The notes: generated by a model not told the origin, from the sequence alone. A stretch of 64,000 nt of DNA from Lichenicoccus sp964242335 (GCA_964242335.1 CAXTAY010000008.1:1-64000), one strand, 5' to 3'; positions 53,818-63,530 are shown, counted from the first letter of the stretch. Made by a program: numbers and translations.

Positions 53818-54383
53818 GGCGCGGACGGTGCCGCTCCGGCGGGCGGTGTCGGGGTTCCCTGGAGCGGCGCCGGCGCGGTGGATGCCGGCTGTTTCTTGGT
53901 CATCGAATCGGTGACCGTGAAGATGAACTTGCTGAGCAGCTGCTCCAGGCTGATCGCACCCTGGGTCTGGGTGATGCGGCCGCCGGCCGACAGCACGCTG
54001 TCGGCGCCACCCGGCGCCAGCGCCAGGTACTTGCCGCCGAGCAGGCTGTCGGAGGTGACCACCGCCGAGCTGTCGGTCGGCAGCCTGATGTCCGGACGCA
54101 CGGTCAGGGTGACGATCGCCTGGTAGTCCTTGGGGTTCACGGTCTCGCGCAGCACCTGGCCGACGGTGACGCCGGCCATGCGCACGTCGGCGCCGACGTC
54201 GAGCCCGTCGATATGGTCGAACTGCGCGGTCAGGACGGTGCCGGTCTGGGCTCGGCGCCCGTTGCCGAGCACCGCGCCGACGATCAGTGCGGCGAGCAGC
54301 GCCAGCACCACGACGCCGGCGAGCAGCTCGACCGGATCATGCCGGCGTGCCCCGCGCGGCGGGGCCGAAGCCGCGTCGCTCAC
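53814..54383 (-). CDS. mlaD: Phospholipid transport MCE-domain protein MlaD
   Basis: Inner-membrane anchored lipid-binding subunit of the Mla ABC system, 189 residues. One helix at about 18-38 (ELLAGVVVLALLAALIVGAV), MCE domain about 45-135 with FDHIDGLDVGADVRMAGVTV and TSDSLLGGKYLALAPGG, then a Gln/Pro C-terminal tail. GTG start overlaps the NDUFA12 stop by four bases. The MlaE/F/B subunits are not in the window. An outlying mlaD beside NDUFA12 is the usual alphaproteobacterial order. Confidence 0.93.
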   Translation of the reverse strand: MSDAASAPPRGARRHDPVELLAGVVVLALLAALIVGAVLGNGRRAQTGTVLTAQFDHIDGLDVGADVRMAGVTVGQVLRETVNPKDYQAIVTLTVRPDIRLPTDSSAVVTSDSLLGGKYLALAPGGADSVLSAGGRITQTQGAISLEQLLSKFIFTVTDSMTKKQPASTAPAPLQGTPTPPAGAAPSAP

Positions 54384-54742
54384 GCGTCGGGCGACCAGGA
54401 TTCGTAGTCGCCGCGCGACGGCCGGCGACGGCCGCCGAGGTAGTCGCTGCCGGGCGGCCGGTAGGCCTCCGGATCGCCGGTGCGATTGGGCTGGAACGGC
54501 AGCTGCCAGGCCTGACGCACGGCCACCGGCAGCGGCGCATCGTCGGAATGATGCAGCCAGTTCCACCACTCGGCCGGCACCGCCGACGGATCCTCGCCCG
54601 GCCGGTAGATCACCCAGCGACGCACCCGGCGCCCGCCGACCTGGCTCGCGCGGCGCTCCTGGTAGTAGCTGCGGCCGTCGGGGTCGGTCCCGATCAGTCG
54701 TCCCCTGAACATGGTGAACAGGCGCGTGCCGATGCTGGTCAT
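54380..54742 (-). CDS. NADH:ubiquinone oxidoreductase NDUFA12-type subunit
   Basis: 120 residues. LFTMFRGRLIGTDPDGRSYY, RRWVIYRPGEDPSAVPAEWW and NWLHHSDDAPL are the hallmark of the 17.2-kDa (B17.2/NDUFA12) accessory subunit, which docks on the peripheral arm of complex I in alphaproteobacteria and mitochondria. First gene of the eight-gene leftward run. Start ATG; 156 bases divergent from the next gene. Confidence 0.94.
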   Translation of the reverse strand: MTSIGTRLFTMFRGRLIGTDPDGRSYYQERRASQVGGRRVRRWVIYRPGEDPSAVPAEWWNWLHHSDDAPLPVAVRQAWQLPFQPNRTGDPEAYRPPGSDYLGGRRRPSRGDYESWSPDA

Positions 54743-54898
54743 GGCGCGAGATATACGCGCGGTGGTGGGGCCGGTCCATCCGGCCCCGCCGCGATCCCGC
54801 CCCGCCGCGACTTATCCCGGATATCCACAACATGCTGTGGCGATTGCCGCAGTCCGACATCAACATACAGCTTGGGATCGTGCCGGCCGGCGCGTAGC

Positions 54899-56530
54899 AT
54901 GACCCGCATGGAAGCTTCCGACACCGCCGCCACGAGCCTTCCCGAGCCTTCCCGCCGTGCCGCCCGCGGCAGCCGGTCGCGCGTCGCCGCGCACTGGAAC
55001 GGCGTGCGCATGCGCCGGGTGGCCGCCGGTGCCGATCCGGACGCCGCGACACGTGCGGTGACCCTGCCGGCGGACTGGGACGACGATGCCGCATCGGCGC
55101 TGGCAGAGCTGGCGCCGGGCCAGGCCGCGGTCGCGCTGGCACAGGCCGCTTCGCGCTGGATCGCGCCGCTGGCCGATGCGCCGGGTGCCCGCCCCGACCT
55201 GGCCGCTCGCCTGAGCCTGCTGCTGCTGCATCGCGCCGCCTGCCCCGATCTGCCGGTCTGGCAGCTGTCGCGTCCCGACAGGCCGGCCTTCGTGCTCAAC
55301 CTCGCGGCCTTCGCCGGACCCGGCGCCGGGTTCGACCTGGACGGCATGGCGGCCGCCATCGACACCCTGGTCGAGGCGCTCCGCCTGCTGGGCCGCGGCG
55401 GCGCCGGACCGGCTCGTCTGCTGCTCGGCAACCTCGATGCCTGCCTGGCCCGGCTCGGGCTCGACTATGACAGCGACGCGGGACGCGATACCGCCGCCTG
55501 CCTGCTGGCGCTCGCTACCGGTCGCGCCCGCTCCGGCCAGCCTCGCAGCGGCGACGCCGACGAAACTCCACCGGCGAGCGGCACCGCCGTCCCGGGGCTC
55601 GCGGCGCGTGCCCTGGCGGCATGGCGGCCGGCGTCGGCGCCCCTCGACGCGCCCGATGCGGCCCGGACCGTGCTGCCGGTCGAGACCGGCCTCTCGGTGC
55701 CGGGACCGGCCGACGCGCTGCTCGGCTTCGAGGCCTGCGGGATCGCGCCGATCTTTTCGCCGCTCCGCCCCGACGGCAGGCTCGCCGACAGCACCCTGGC
55801 CCGGCTGGCGGCACGCGGGATGAGCCCGGAAGCGGCGCTCGCTGCCAGCCTGGCGGGAGAGCGGGTGCTGCGTGCGGTGGATTTCACCGCGGTCCAGGCG
55901 ATGCAGCGCGCGGTCCGCCCGTTCATCGATCGTGCCGGCGCCGATCGCGGGGCCACCGAACGCGCCATGCCGTCGCTGCGGTCGCTGGGCCTGGCTACGG
56001 TTCCGCCGGCTCCTCTCGATCCGAAGCCGCGCGACCCGGCGCAGCGCGACGACGCAGCCCGGCGCCGGGAGCTGCCGTCGCGCCGTGGCGGCTTCACCCA
56101 GAAGGCGTCGGTCGGCGGCCATCGCCTCTACCTGCGCACCGGCGAGTATGCCGACGGCGGCCTCGGCGAGCTCACCATCAGCCCGACGCGGGACGGGCCG
56201 GCGCAACGCGGCCTGATGGACGCCTTCTGCCAGGCGATCAATCTCGGGTTGCAGCACGGCGTGCCGCTGGAGCGGTTCGTCGAAGCCTTCGCCTATAGCC
56301 GCTTCGGACCCAGCGGCCCGGTGGAGGGGGACGCCGCGGTCGCGACCGCCACCTCGCCGCTGGACTACGTGTTCCGCACCCTGGCCCAGGCCTATCTCGG
56401 CCACGTCCTGCCGGATGCGCCGCACGATCACGAGCCGCAGGCGGCCGACGATGCGCTGCTGCCGCTCGACCTGCCGCGTTCCAGCAGTGCCGGCGTGCGG
56501 CACCGCCATGGACTGCGCCTAGTCGGCTGA
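54899..56530 (+). CDS. Degenerate class II ribonucleotide reductase-like protein
   Basis: 543 residues, against about 1,200 for an alphaproteobacterial NrdJ. The C-terminal 130 residues match the NrdJ end closely: GGFTQKASVGGHRLYLRTGE, YADGGLGELTISP, DAFCQAINLGLQHGVPLERF, SRFGPSGPVEG, SPLDYVFRTLAQAYLGHV. Upstream, decayed pieces of the reductase are still visible: FVLNLAAFAGPGAGFDLDGM, ACLARLGLDYDSDAGR, ACGIAPIFSPL, AVDFTAVQAMQRAVRPF. The active-site cysteines, thiyl-radical loop and B12/substrate core are missing. Probably a non-catalytic paralog; may be a regulator or nucleotide binder. Divergent from NDUFA12. Confidence 0.8.
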   Translation: MTRMEASDTAATSLPEPSRRAARGSRSRVAAHWNGVRMRRVAAGADPDAATRAVTLPADWDDDAASALAELAPGQAAVALAQAASRWIAPLADAPGARPDLAARLSLLLLHRAACPDLPVWQLSRPDRPAFVLNLAAFAGPGAGFDLDGMAAAIDTLVEALRLLGRGGAGPARLLLGNLDACLARLGLDYDSDAGRDTAACLLALATGRARSGQPRSGDADETPPASGTAVPGLAARALAAWRPASAPLDAPDAARTVLPVETGLSVPGPADALLGFEACGIAPIFSPLRPDGRLADSTLARLAARGMSPEAALAASLAGERVLRAVDFTAVQAMQRAVRPFIDRAGADRGATERAMPSLRSLGLATVPPAPLDPKPRDPAQRDDAARRRELPSRRGGFTQKASVGGHRLYLRTGEYADGGLGELTISPTRDGPAQRGLMDAFCQAINLGLQHGVPLERFVEAFAYSRFGPSGPVEGDAAVATATSPLDYVFRTLAQAYLGHVLPDAPHDHEPQAADDALLPLDLPRSSSAGVRHRHGLRLVG

Positions 56531-56551
56531 ACCCGAGCCGGAGCATCGTCG

Positions 56552-57019
56552 ATGTCCGAGACCGACCTGGAAGCGCGGCTGGCGGCGCTGGGCGTGATCC
56601 TGCCGCCGGCGGCGTCGCCGGTGGCGAACTACGTGGCGAGCGTGATCACCGGCCAACTGCTGGTCGTGTCCGGCCAGCTGCCCCTGATCGAGGGGCGGCT
56701 CAGCGCGGTGGGCAAGCTCGGCGGCGGGGTCGGCATCGAGCAGGGCGCGCAGGCGGCGCGGACCTGCGCGATCAACCTGCTGGCGCAGATCAAGGCCGCA
56801 CTCGGCTCGCTGGACCGGGTGGTCCGCGTGGTCCGGCTCGGCGGCTTCATCGCCTGCACCGGCGACTTCACCCAGCATGCGACGGTCATGAACGGCGCGT
56901 CGGACCTGATCGCGGCGGTGTTCGGCGAGGCGGGACGTCACGCCCGCTCCACCATCGGCGTGCCGTCGCTGCCGCTGGACGCGCCGGTCGAGGTGGAAGG
57001 CCTGTTCGAGATCGCGTGA
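56552..57019 (+). CDS. RidA-family (YjgF/YER057c) protein
   Basis: 155 residues, RidA fold. NYVASVITGQLLVVSGQLPL, the LLAQIKAALGSLDRVVRVVR core, GFIACTGDFTQHATVMNGA and ARSTIGVPSLPLDAPVEVEG. Members hydrolyse reactive enamine/imine intermediates; this longer version is the alphaproteobacterial type common beside GNAT-like genes. The catalytic Arg near the C-terminus (GRHARSTIGV) is present. Follows the previous gene by 21 bases. Confidence 0.9.
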   Translation: MSETDLEARLAALGVILPPAASPVANYVASVITGQLLVVSGQLPLIEGRLSAVGKLGGGVGIEQGAQAARTCAINLLAQIKAALGSLDRVVRVVRLGGFIACTGDFTQHATVMNGASDLIAAVFGEAGRHARSTIGVPSLPLDAPVEVEGLFEIA

Positions 57020-57103
57020 GCCGTGCGCTCGCTCTGGTCGCGGCTCCGCTCCGCCGTCCGGCCGCGGGTTTGGGATCGCCTGGCCCCATGCCATATCCGG
57101 CCC

Positions 57104-58267
57104 ATGCCTGATCCAACCCTGTCCCTCAGCCTGCATCCGGCGATCCACGCGATCGATGCCGCGGAGTGGGATCGCTGCGCCGGCGACGACAATCCGTTCG
57201 TCAGCCACGCCTTCCTCTCGGCGGTGGAGGATAGCGGCTCGGCCGGATCGCGCACCGGCTGGCTGCCGCGTCACGCCACGCTGCACGATGGCGACGGCAC
57301 CCTGCTGGCCGCGGCGCCGATGTACGCGAAGTCGCACAGCTACGGCGAATACGTGTTCGACCATGGCTGGGCGGCGGCGTTCGAGCGCGCCGGCGGGCGA
57401 TACTACCCCAAGCTGCAGGTCGCCTCGCCGTTCAGCCCGGTCTCCGGGCCGCGCCTGCTGCTGCGTCCGGATCTGCCGCCGCCGCAGCGCGGCCCGATCC
57501 TGCGCGCAATGGCCGGCGCGCTGAGCCAGGCCTGCGGCGAGCTGAAGCTGTCCTCGGTGCACGTCACCTTCTGCGCCGCCGACGAGTACGAGCAGCTCGG
57601 CGAGGCTGGCTGGCTGCAGCGGCTGGGCACGCAGTTCCACTGGGAGAACGCCGGCTATGGCTGCTTCGAGGACTTCCTCGGCAGCCTGAACTCGCGCAAG
57701 CGCAAGGCGATGCGACGCGAGCGGCGCGATGCGAACGCGTGCGGCCTGGTCTACCGGACCTTGCGCGGCAGCGAGATCACGTCGGCGCACTGGCGGGCCT
57801 TCTATCGGTTCTACACCTCGACCGTGGATCGCAAATGGGGAAGCGCCTACCTCAGCGAACGGTTCTTCCCGATGCTTTCGGAGCGGCTCGGCGACCGCGT
57901 CGTGCTGATGCTGGCCGAGCATGAGGGGCGTCCGGTCGCCGGCGCGCTCAACCTGCTCGGCGGCGATGCCCTCTACGGACGCAACTGGGGATGCGTCGGC
58001 GAGTGGCCGTTCCTGCATTTCGAGCTGTGCTACTACCGTGCGATCGAGTTCGCGATCGAGCACCGCCTCGCCCGGGTCGAGGCCGGCGCGCAGGGCGAGC
58101 ACAAGATCCAGCGCGGCTACCTGCCCCGGCCGACCTACTCGGCGCACTGGATCGCCCATCCCGGGCTGCGCGAGGCGGTCGCCGGCTTCGTCGAGCAGGA
58201 GCGGCTGGCGCGGCTCGCCGAGATGGAGGAGCTGGCGACGCTGTCGCCCTATCGCCAGGACGGTTGA
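57104..58267 (+). CDS. GNAT-like / DUF482 (peptidogalycan) family protein
   Basis: 387 residues, double-GNAT fold like FemAB-type enzymes. Core motifs AEWDRCAGDDNPFVSHAFLS, YGEYVFDHGWAAAFERAGGR, YYPKLQVASPFSPVSGPRLL, FLGSLNSRKRKAMRRERRDA, GSAYLSERFFP, HFELCYYRAIEFAIEH, GAQGEHKIQRGYLPRPTYSA. Substrate unknown; related to N-acyltransferases. The ATG at 57104 begins the conserved part; a GTG at 57023 would add 27 residues. Confidence 0.85.
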   Translation: MPDPTLSLSLHPAIHAIDAAEWDRCAGDDNPFVSHAFLSAVEDSGSAGSRTGWLPRHATLHDGDGTLLAAAPMYAKSHSYGEYVFDHGWAAAFERAGGRYYPKLQVASPFSPVSGPRLLLRPDLPPPQRGPILRAMAGALSQACGELKLSSVHVTFCAADEYEQLGEAGWLQRLGTQFHWENAGYGCFEDFLGSLNSRKRKAMRRERRDANACGLVYRTLRGSEITSAHWRAFYRFYTSTVDRKWGSAYLSERFFPMLSERLGDRVVLMLAEHEGRPVAGALNLLGGDALYGRNWGCVGEWPFLHFELCYYRAIEFAIEHRLARVEAGAQGEHKIQRGYLPRPTYSAHWIAHPGLREAVAGFVEQERLARLAEMEELATLSPYRQDG

Positions 58268-58385
58268 AGCTCCTCGCGACGCTCTGCTTGATGATCTATT
58301 CTCGGGCGCGGACGGCACGGGTTTTCACGCAACATGCGCGCGGCGCATGATCGTAAGATGCTGCCGGATTCGAGGGCTGTGAGCC

Positions 58386-58544
58386 ATGAGTGACGAAGCG
58401 AAACGCACAGACGAGCGCGTCCGGGTGCGCGCCTACGAGCTTTGGGAGAAGGATGGCCGTCCGCACGGCCGCAACGAGGAGTACTGGACCGAGGCGCTGC
58501 GCCAGATCCACGAGCAGGATCGGCTGGATCTGCCGTCCGAGTAG
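58386..58544 (+). CDS. DUF2934 small protein
   Basis: 52 residues. RVRVRAYELWEKDGRPHGRN, then WTEALRQIHE, the DUF2934 pattern of an acidic/basic helix pair; function unknown. It is acidic and cytosolic, lies between GNAT and icd, and is followed by a hairpin. Confidence 0.75.
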   Translation: MSDEAKRTDERVRVRAYELWEKDGRPHGRNEEYWTEALRQIHEQDRLDLPSE

Positions 58545-58561
58545 ACGGCGGCCCGCGCCGA

Positions 58562-58605
58562 CTGCGAGGTGAGGACGCGCCTGCTGGACGCCCTGCACCT
58601 CGCAG
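58562..58605. terminator. Inverted repeat between DUF2934 and convergent icd
   Basis: Perfect ten-base arms CTGCGAGGTG (58562-58571) and CACCTCGCAG (58596-58605) around 24 bases, directly after the small gene and nine bases before the icd stop. Likely bidirectional terminator; no T-run. Confidence 0.42.
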
Positions 58606-58614
58606 CGTCATGTC

Positions 58615-59832
58615 TCAGAGCCGGCTGGCACTCCGCAGGTTCTCGTCGATCTTGCCGAGAAAATCCTCCGTGTTGAGCCACCGCTGCTGCGGGCCCACCA
58701 GGAGAGCCAGGTCCTTGGTCATGTGGCCCGCCTCGACGGTATCGATGCAGACCCGCTCCAGCGTCTCGGCGAACTGCGTGACGTCCGGGGTGCCGTCGAA
58801 CCGACCGCGATAGATCAGGCCCCGTGTCCAGGCGAAGACCGAAGCGATCGGATTGGTGCTGGTCTGCCGTCCCTTCTGGTGCTCGCGGTAGTGCCGCGTC
58901 ACCGTGCCGTGCGCCGCCTCGGACTCCACGGTGTTGCCGTCCGGAGCCAGCAGCACCGACGTCATCAGCCCGAGGCTGCCGAAGCCCTGGGCCACGATGT
59001 CGCTCTGCACGTCGCCGTCGTAGTTCTTGCAGGCCCAGACATAGCCGCCGCTCCATTTCAGCGCCGCCGCCACCATGTCGTCGATCAGGCGATGCTCGTA
59101 GGTCAGCCCGAGCTGATCGAACTCCGCCTTGAACTCCGCGTCGAACACCTCCTGGAACACGTCCTTGAACATGCCGTCATAGGCCTTCAGGATCGTATTC
59201 TTGGTCGAGAGATAGACCGGCATCCTGCGGTCGAGGCCGTAGCGGAAGCTGGCGCGCGCGAAGCCGACGATCGACGCCCTGGTATTGTGCATCCCGAGCG
59301 TGACGCCGGGGCCCTTGAAGTCATGCACCTCGAGTTCGAGCGGTGCGCCGCCGTCGGCCGGCTGGTAGCTCAGCGTCACCCGGCCAGGGCCCGGAATCTT
59401 GGTCTCGACGGCACGGTAGATGTCGCCATAGGCGTGACGGCCGATGACGATCGGCTGGGTCCAGTGCGGCACCAGCCGCGGCACGTTGGCGCAGATGATC
59501 GGCTCACGGAAGATGGTGCCGTCCAGCACGTTGCGTATGGTGCCGTTCGGCGACCGCCACATCTTCTTGAGCTTGAACTCGGCGACACGCGCCTCGTCCG
59601 GGGTGATGGTCGCGCACTTCACGCCGACGCCGTAGGTCTTGATCGCGTGGGCGCTGTCGAGGGTCACCTGATCGTCGGTGGCATCGCGGTGCTCGATGCC
59701 GAGATCATAGTATTTGAGGTCGATATCCAAGTAGGGCAGGATCAGCTTCTGCTTGATGAAGCTCCAGATGATCCGCGTCATCTCGTCGCCGTCGAGTTCG
59801 ACGACCGGTTCCTTCACCTTGATCTTCGCCAT
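58615..59832 (-). CDS. icd: NADP-dependent isocitrate dehydrogenase
   Basis: TCA-cycle enzyme, 405 residues, the homodimeric eukaryote-like type (not the E. coli class). ELDGDEMTRIIWSFIKQKLI, SPNGTIRNVLDGTIFREPII, MPVYLSTKNTILKAYDGMFK, LIDDMVAAALKWSGGYVWAC, KNYDGDVQSDIVAQGFGSLG, EAAHGTVTRHYREHQKGR are complete, including the NADP-discriminating His-Arg region. Works with sucAB-lpd and mdh elsewhere in the window. Confidence 0.97.
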   Translation of the reverse strand: MAKIKVKEPVVELDGDEMTRIIWSFIKQKLILPYLDIDLKYYDLGIEHRDATDDQVTLDSAHAIKTYGVGVKCATITPDEARVAEFKLKKMWRSPNGTIRNVLDGTIFREPIICANVPRLVPHWTQPIVIGRHAYGDIYRAVETKIPGPGRVTLSYQPADGGAPLELEVHDFKGPGVTLGMHNTRASIVGFARASFRYGLDRRMPVYLSTKNTILKAYDGMFKDVFQEVFDAEFKAEFDQLGLTYEHRLIDDMVAAALKWSGGYVWACKNYDGDVQSDIVAQGFGSLGLMTSVLLAPDGNTVESEAAHGTVTRHYREHQKGRQTSTNPIASVFAWTRGLIYRGRFDGTPDVTQFAETLERVCIDTVEAGHMTKDLALLVGPQQRWLNTEDFLGKIDENLRSASRL

Positions 59833-59974
59833 GTTCAGTCCGTTCTAGCTCGGCCGGCCCGTCGCCGACGCTGACCCCGTCCTCCTTCGCATCCCGCACG
59901 ATATGCGACAACCCTCGCCAGGCGACTCGGGCCGCCGCGACCTGCCTCGGCTCCCCGATCTCCGCCTCCGCGCC

Positions 59975-61012
<1,038 letters not shown>

Positions 61013-61144
61013 GCTTGCTTTTCCCCGGGCGCGACATCGAGAAGTCGGCCAGATTGGTGTATCCTGACAGTGTCACAGAGAGGCCTTCGGCCGCAACCGA
61101 ACTCGCCCCTCTTCGTTTTGCAAACACAACAGAAATTAAGACTT

Positions 61145-61174
61145 TGTTCTCATCTGTTCCACGAGAACAGAACA
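61145..61174. promoter_or_regulatory. LexA-like half-site cluster upstream of recA
   Basis: GTTC at 61146-61149 and 61156-61159, then GAAC at 61165-61168 and 61170-61173, in one 28-base A+T-rich element. Alphaproteobacterial LexA normally recognises GTTC-N7-GTTC; here the direct spacer is six, so it is a near match. It is upstream of recA, the classic SOS target. Confidence 0.5.
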
Positions 61175-61210
61175 TGATCACGCGGACCGCTACGTCAAGA
61201 GGTGACGCAT

Positions 61211-61261
61211 GCAGGTGCTCCTATCCGGCAGGTGCTCCTATCCGGCAGGTGCTCCTACCCG
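61211..61261. repeat. 17-bp tandem repeat, three copies
   Basis: Three adjacent copies of GCAGGTGCTCCTATCCG; the third has C for T at position 14. It lies between the flhB stop and the recA upstream region. Origin by slippage is likely. No array of spacers, so not CRISPR. Confidence 0.9.
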
Positions 61262-61273
61262 GCGGAGCGAGGG

Positions 61274-62356
61274 TTAACGGACCGGCGGCGCGCCGGGCGG
61301 CGGACGTCGCAGGCGCCAGACATAGGCGACGATGCCGGCGACCACCTGGAAATGCTCGCGCGGGATCTCGGCATCGAGCGGCAGCGTATAGAGCGCGCGC
61401 GCCAGCGGCGGGTTCGAGACCAGCGGAACCTTGTGGTCCAGTGCGACCTCCCGGATCCGCGCCGCCAGCTCGTCCATCCCCTTGGCGACGACCTTGGGTG
61501 CCGCCTTGCTGCTGCTCTCGTAGAGCAGGGCGACCGCATAGTGCGTCGGGTTGGTGATGATCACGGTCGCCTTCGGGACCGCGGCCATCATCCGCTTGGC
61601 CGCACGCTGGCGCCGCAACTGGCGAATCCGCCCCTTGACCTTCGGATCGCCCTCGCTCTCGCGATGCTCGTCACGCAACTCCTGCCGGCTCATCCGAAGC
61701 CCGCTGACGTGCTTGTAGCGCACGTAGGCAACGTCGAGCAGCGCAATCGCCGCCTGGACCGCCAGCACGAGCAGGATCGCCTGGAAGGTCAGACGCGTCA
61801 TCTGGCTGACCAGCACCGCCGCATCCCAACCCTCGGATCGGCGAAGCAGGGGAAACAGGCCGCCCACGACGTGCCACACCGCGAAGCCGAAGGCGGCGAG
61901 CTTCGCCACCGACTTGAGACCTTCCACCGCGGTCTCGCCGCCGAAGATGCGTGACAGGCCCCTCATCGGGTTGAGCCGCTCCGGCTTCGGCATCAGACCT
62001 TCGAACCGGAACAGGAACCCGGTCTGCATCATCGTCACCGTGATCGCCCCCGCGGTGGAGGCCAGCAGCACGGGTCCTGCCAACAGCGCGCACGACCGGA
62101 ACCCCTCTCGCGCGACCATCAGGACGCCGCCGCCGGAAAGGTCGATGCGCCCGACATTCTCCATCAGCCCGCGCATGCGGACCAGGAAGCGGGTCGCCTG
62201 CGGCGGCACCATCATCACCAGGGCCAGCACGCCGATCCCGAGCCCGGCGAGGGATTGCAGCTCGCGCGACACCGCGACCTGGCCCTGCTCTCGCGCCCGT
62301 GCCAGCCGGGTCGCGGAGGGAGCCTCCGTCCTGTCTTCCTTGTCCGCCTGTGCCAT
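61274..62356 (-). CDS. flhB: Flagellar export apparatus protein FlhB
   Basis: Switch protein of the flagellar type III export gate, 360 residues. Four membrane helices in the first 220 residues and the cytoplasmic domain with autocleavage site Asn269-Pro270-Thr271-His272 (IITNPTHYAVALLYE). DRTEAPSATRLARAREQGQV and RMSRQELRDEHRESEGDP are diagnostic. Last gene of the block; separated from fliR by a hairpin repeat. Confidence 0.96.
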   Translation of the reverse strand: MAQADKEDRTEAPSATRLARAREQGQVAVSRELQSLAGLGIGVLALVMMVPPQATRFLVRMRGLMENVGRIDLSGGGVLMVAREGFRSCALLAGPVLLASTAGAITVTMMQTGFLFRFEGLMPKPERLNPMRGLSRIFGGETAVEGLKSVAKLAAFGFAVWHVVGGLFPLLRRSEGWDAAVLVSQMTRLTFQAILLVLAVQAAIALLDVAYVRYKHVSGLRMSRQELRDEHRESEGDPKVKGRIRQLRRQRAAKRMMAAVPKATVIITNPTHYAVALLYESSSKAAPKVVAKGMDELAARIREVALDHKVPLVSNPPLARALYTLPLDAEIPREHFQVVAGIVAYVWRLRRPPPGAPPVR

Positions 62357-62382
62357 CTAGCGAGACGTGGAGCCATGCCGGG

Positions 62383-62426
62383 CGAGGGCTCCGCCCTCGA
62401 CCCGCCGGGCCCCCGAGCCCCCGACC
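62383..62426 (+). repeat. Interspersed hairpin repeat, copy 3 (partial)
   Basis: Matches the first half of copy 2: CGAGGGC/GCCCTCG (62383-62389 with 62393-62399) followed by ACCCGCCGGGCCCCCGAG. Lies between fliR and flhB, which are co-directional. The third hairpin of the family is missing here. Confidence 0.6.
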
Positions 62427-62481
62427 CAGGCATTGAGTCGAGCAGTGCGGACAGGCCGGCGCACGGCGCTCCCGGGTCGCA

Positions 62482-63261
62482 CTACAGGCCCGGCAGTCCG
62501 GAGAAGCCCACCCGCATCGCCTGCATCCAGACCGCCAGCATCGGACCGATCAACAATGCCAACAGCAGCAGGCCGCCCAGCACCTGTCCGGGCAGCGACA
62601 GGCTGTAGACCTGTAACGATGGCACCAGCTTGGCGAGCAGGCCCAGCATCGCCTGCCAGATGAAGTCCGCGAGGATCAACGGTGCCGCCAGCCGCAAGGC
62701 CAGCGAGAAGCAGCCCTCCGTCGCGATCGCGACACTCTGCGCAGCATCGCCCGGCGAGAGCAGCGTGCCAGGTGGCACGAGACGATAGCTGTTGGCGAGC
62801 GCGCCGAGCGGCAGCGCGTAGAGGCCGGACGACAGGATCAGCACAGGTGCTGCCAGCGCCAGCACGCGACTAACCCCGGTCGTCTGCGAGCCCAGCTCCG
62901 GATCAGGCTGCAGCACGCTGGAGAGGCCGATCATGGTGGAGATGATCTGCCCGGCGATCGGCAGCGACAGCACCATCAGGCGCGCCAGCCAGCCGAGCAG
63001 CACGCCGCAGCCGAGTTCGGCGGCGATCATCGCCACATCGTGCAGCACCGCGTCTCCCGACGGCGGCAGGATCGCCTGCACCCCCGGGAAGATCAGCACC
63101 GCGATGCCGACCGCGAGCCCCGCCCGCACCACGACCGGGATCTCTGTCTCGCCGAACCCCGGCAGCACCATCACCGCCGCACTGACCCGGCACAGCACCA
63201 GCATGAAGCCGAAGGCGAGGTTCGGCAGGCTGCTCAGAAGAGCCTGCGCGTCGACGCTCAC
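62482..63261 (-). CDS. fliR: Flagellar export apparatus protein FliR
   Basis: 259 residues, six membrane helices. MLVLCRVSAAVMVLPGFGET, VGIAVLIFPGVQAILPP, ELGCGVLLGWLARLMVL, GQIISTMIGLSSVLQPDPE are FliR signatures. Forms the FliPQR export gate with FliQ. Overlaps the fliQ stop by four bases. Confidence 0.95.
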   Translation of the reverse strand: MSVDAQALLSSLPNLAFGFMLVLCRVSAAVMVLPGFGETEIPVVVRAGLAVGIAVLIFPGVQAILPPSGDAVLHDVAMIAAELGCGVLLGWLARLMVLSLPIAGQIISTMIGLSSVLQPDPELGSQTTGVSRVLALAAPVLILSSGLYALPLGALANSYRLVPPGTLLSPGDAAQSVAIATEGCFSLALRLAAPLILADFIWQAMLGLLAKLVPSLQVYSLSLPGQVLGGLLLLALLIGPMLAVWMQAMRVGFSGLPGL

Positions 63262-63530
63262 CGACCGCCCACGGCGATCAGCCGGTCGAAGATGCCATGC
63301 GAGTAGTCCGCGAGGGTCGCATACATGAACGGGCCGGCCAGGATCAGCGCCGCGCCCAGGGCCAGCACCTTCGGCACGAAGGCCAGGGTGCTCTCGTTGA
63401 TCTGCGTGACCGCCTGGATCAGCGAGATCACCAGCCCGACGGCCATCGCCGTCAGCAGCGCCGGCGCACCCAGCTTCAGCACGACCATGAACAGGTCGCG
63501 CAGCACCAGGCCCACATCACCTTCCTGCAT
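63258..63530 (-). CDS. fliQ: Flagellar export apparatus protein FliQ
   Basis: 90 residues, two membrane helices (VLKLGAPALLTAMAVGLVIS, LALGAALILAGPFMYATLAD) with VISLIQAVTQINESTLAFVP between. Normal length for FliQ. Export-gate component; 17 bases after fliE. Confidence 0.95.
   Translation of the reverse strand: MQEGDVGLVLRDLFMVVLKLGAPALLTAMAVGLVISLIQAVTQINESTLAFVPKVLALGAALILAGPFMYATLADYSHGIFDRLIAVGGR

Noticed and set aside
61211..61261. CRISPR or attachment site
   Set aside because: Contiguous 17-base units without spacers, no integrase or tRNA nearby.
61015..61557. Plus-strand open frame upstream of recA
   Set aside because: It overlaps the recA promoter, the SOS-like site and the tandem repeat, and has low-complexity translation.
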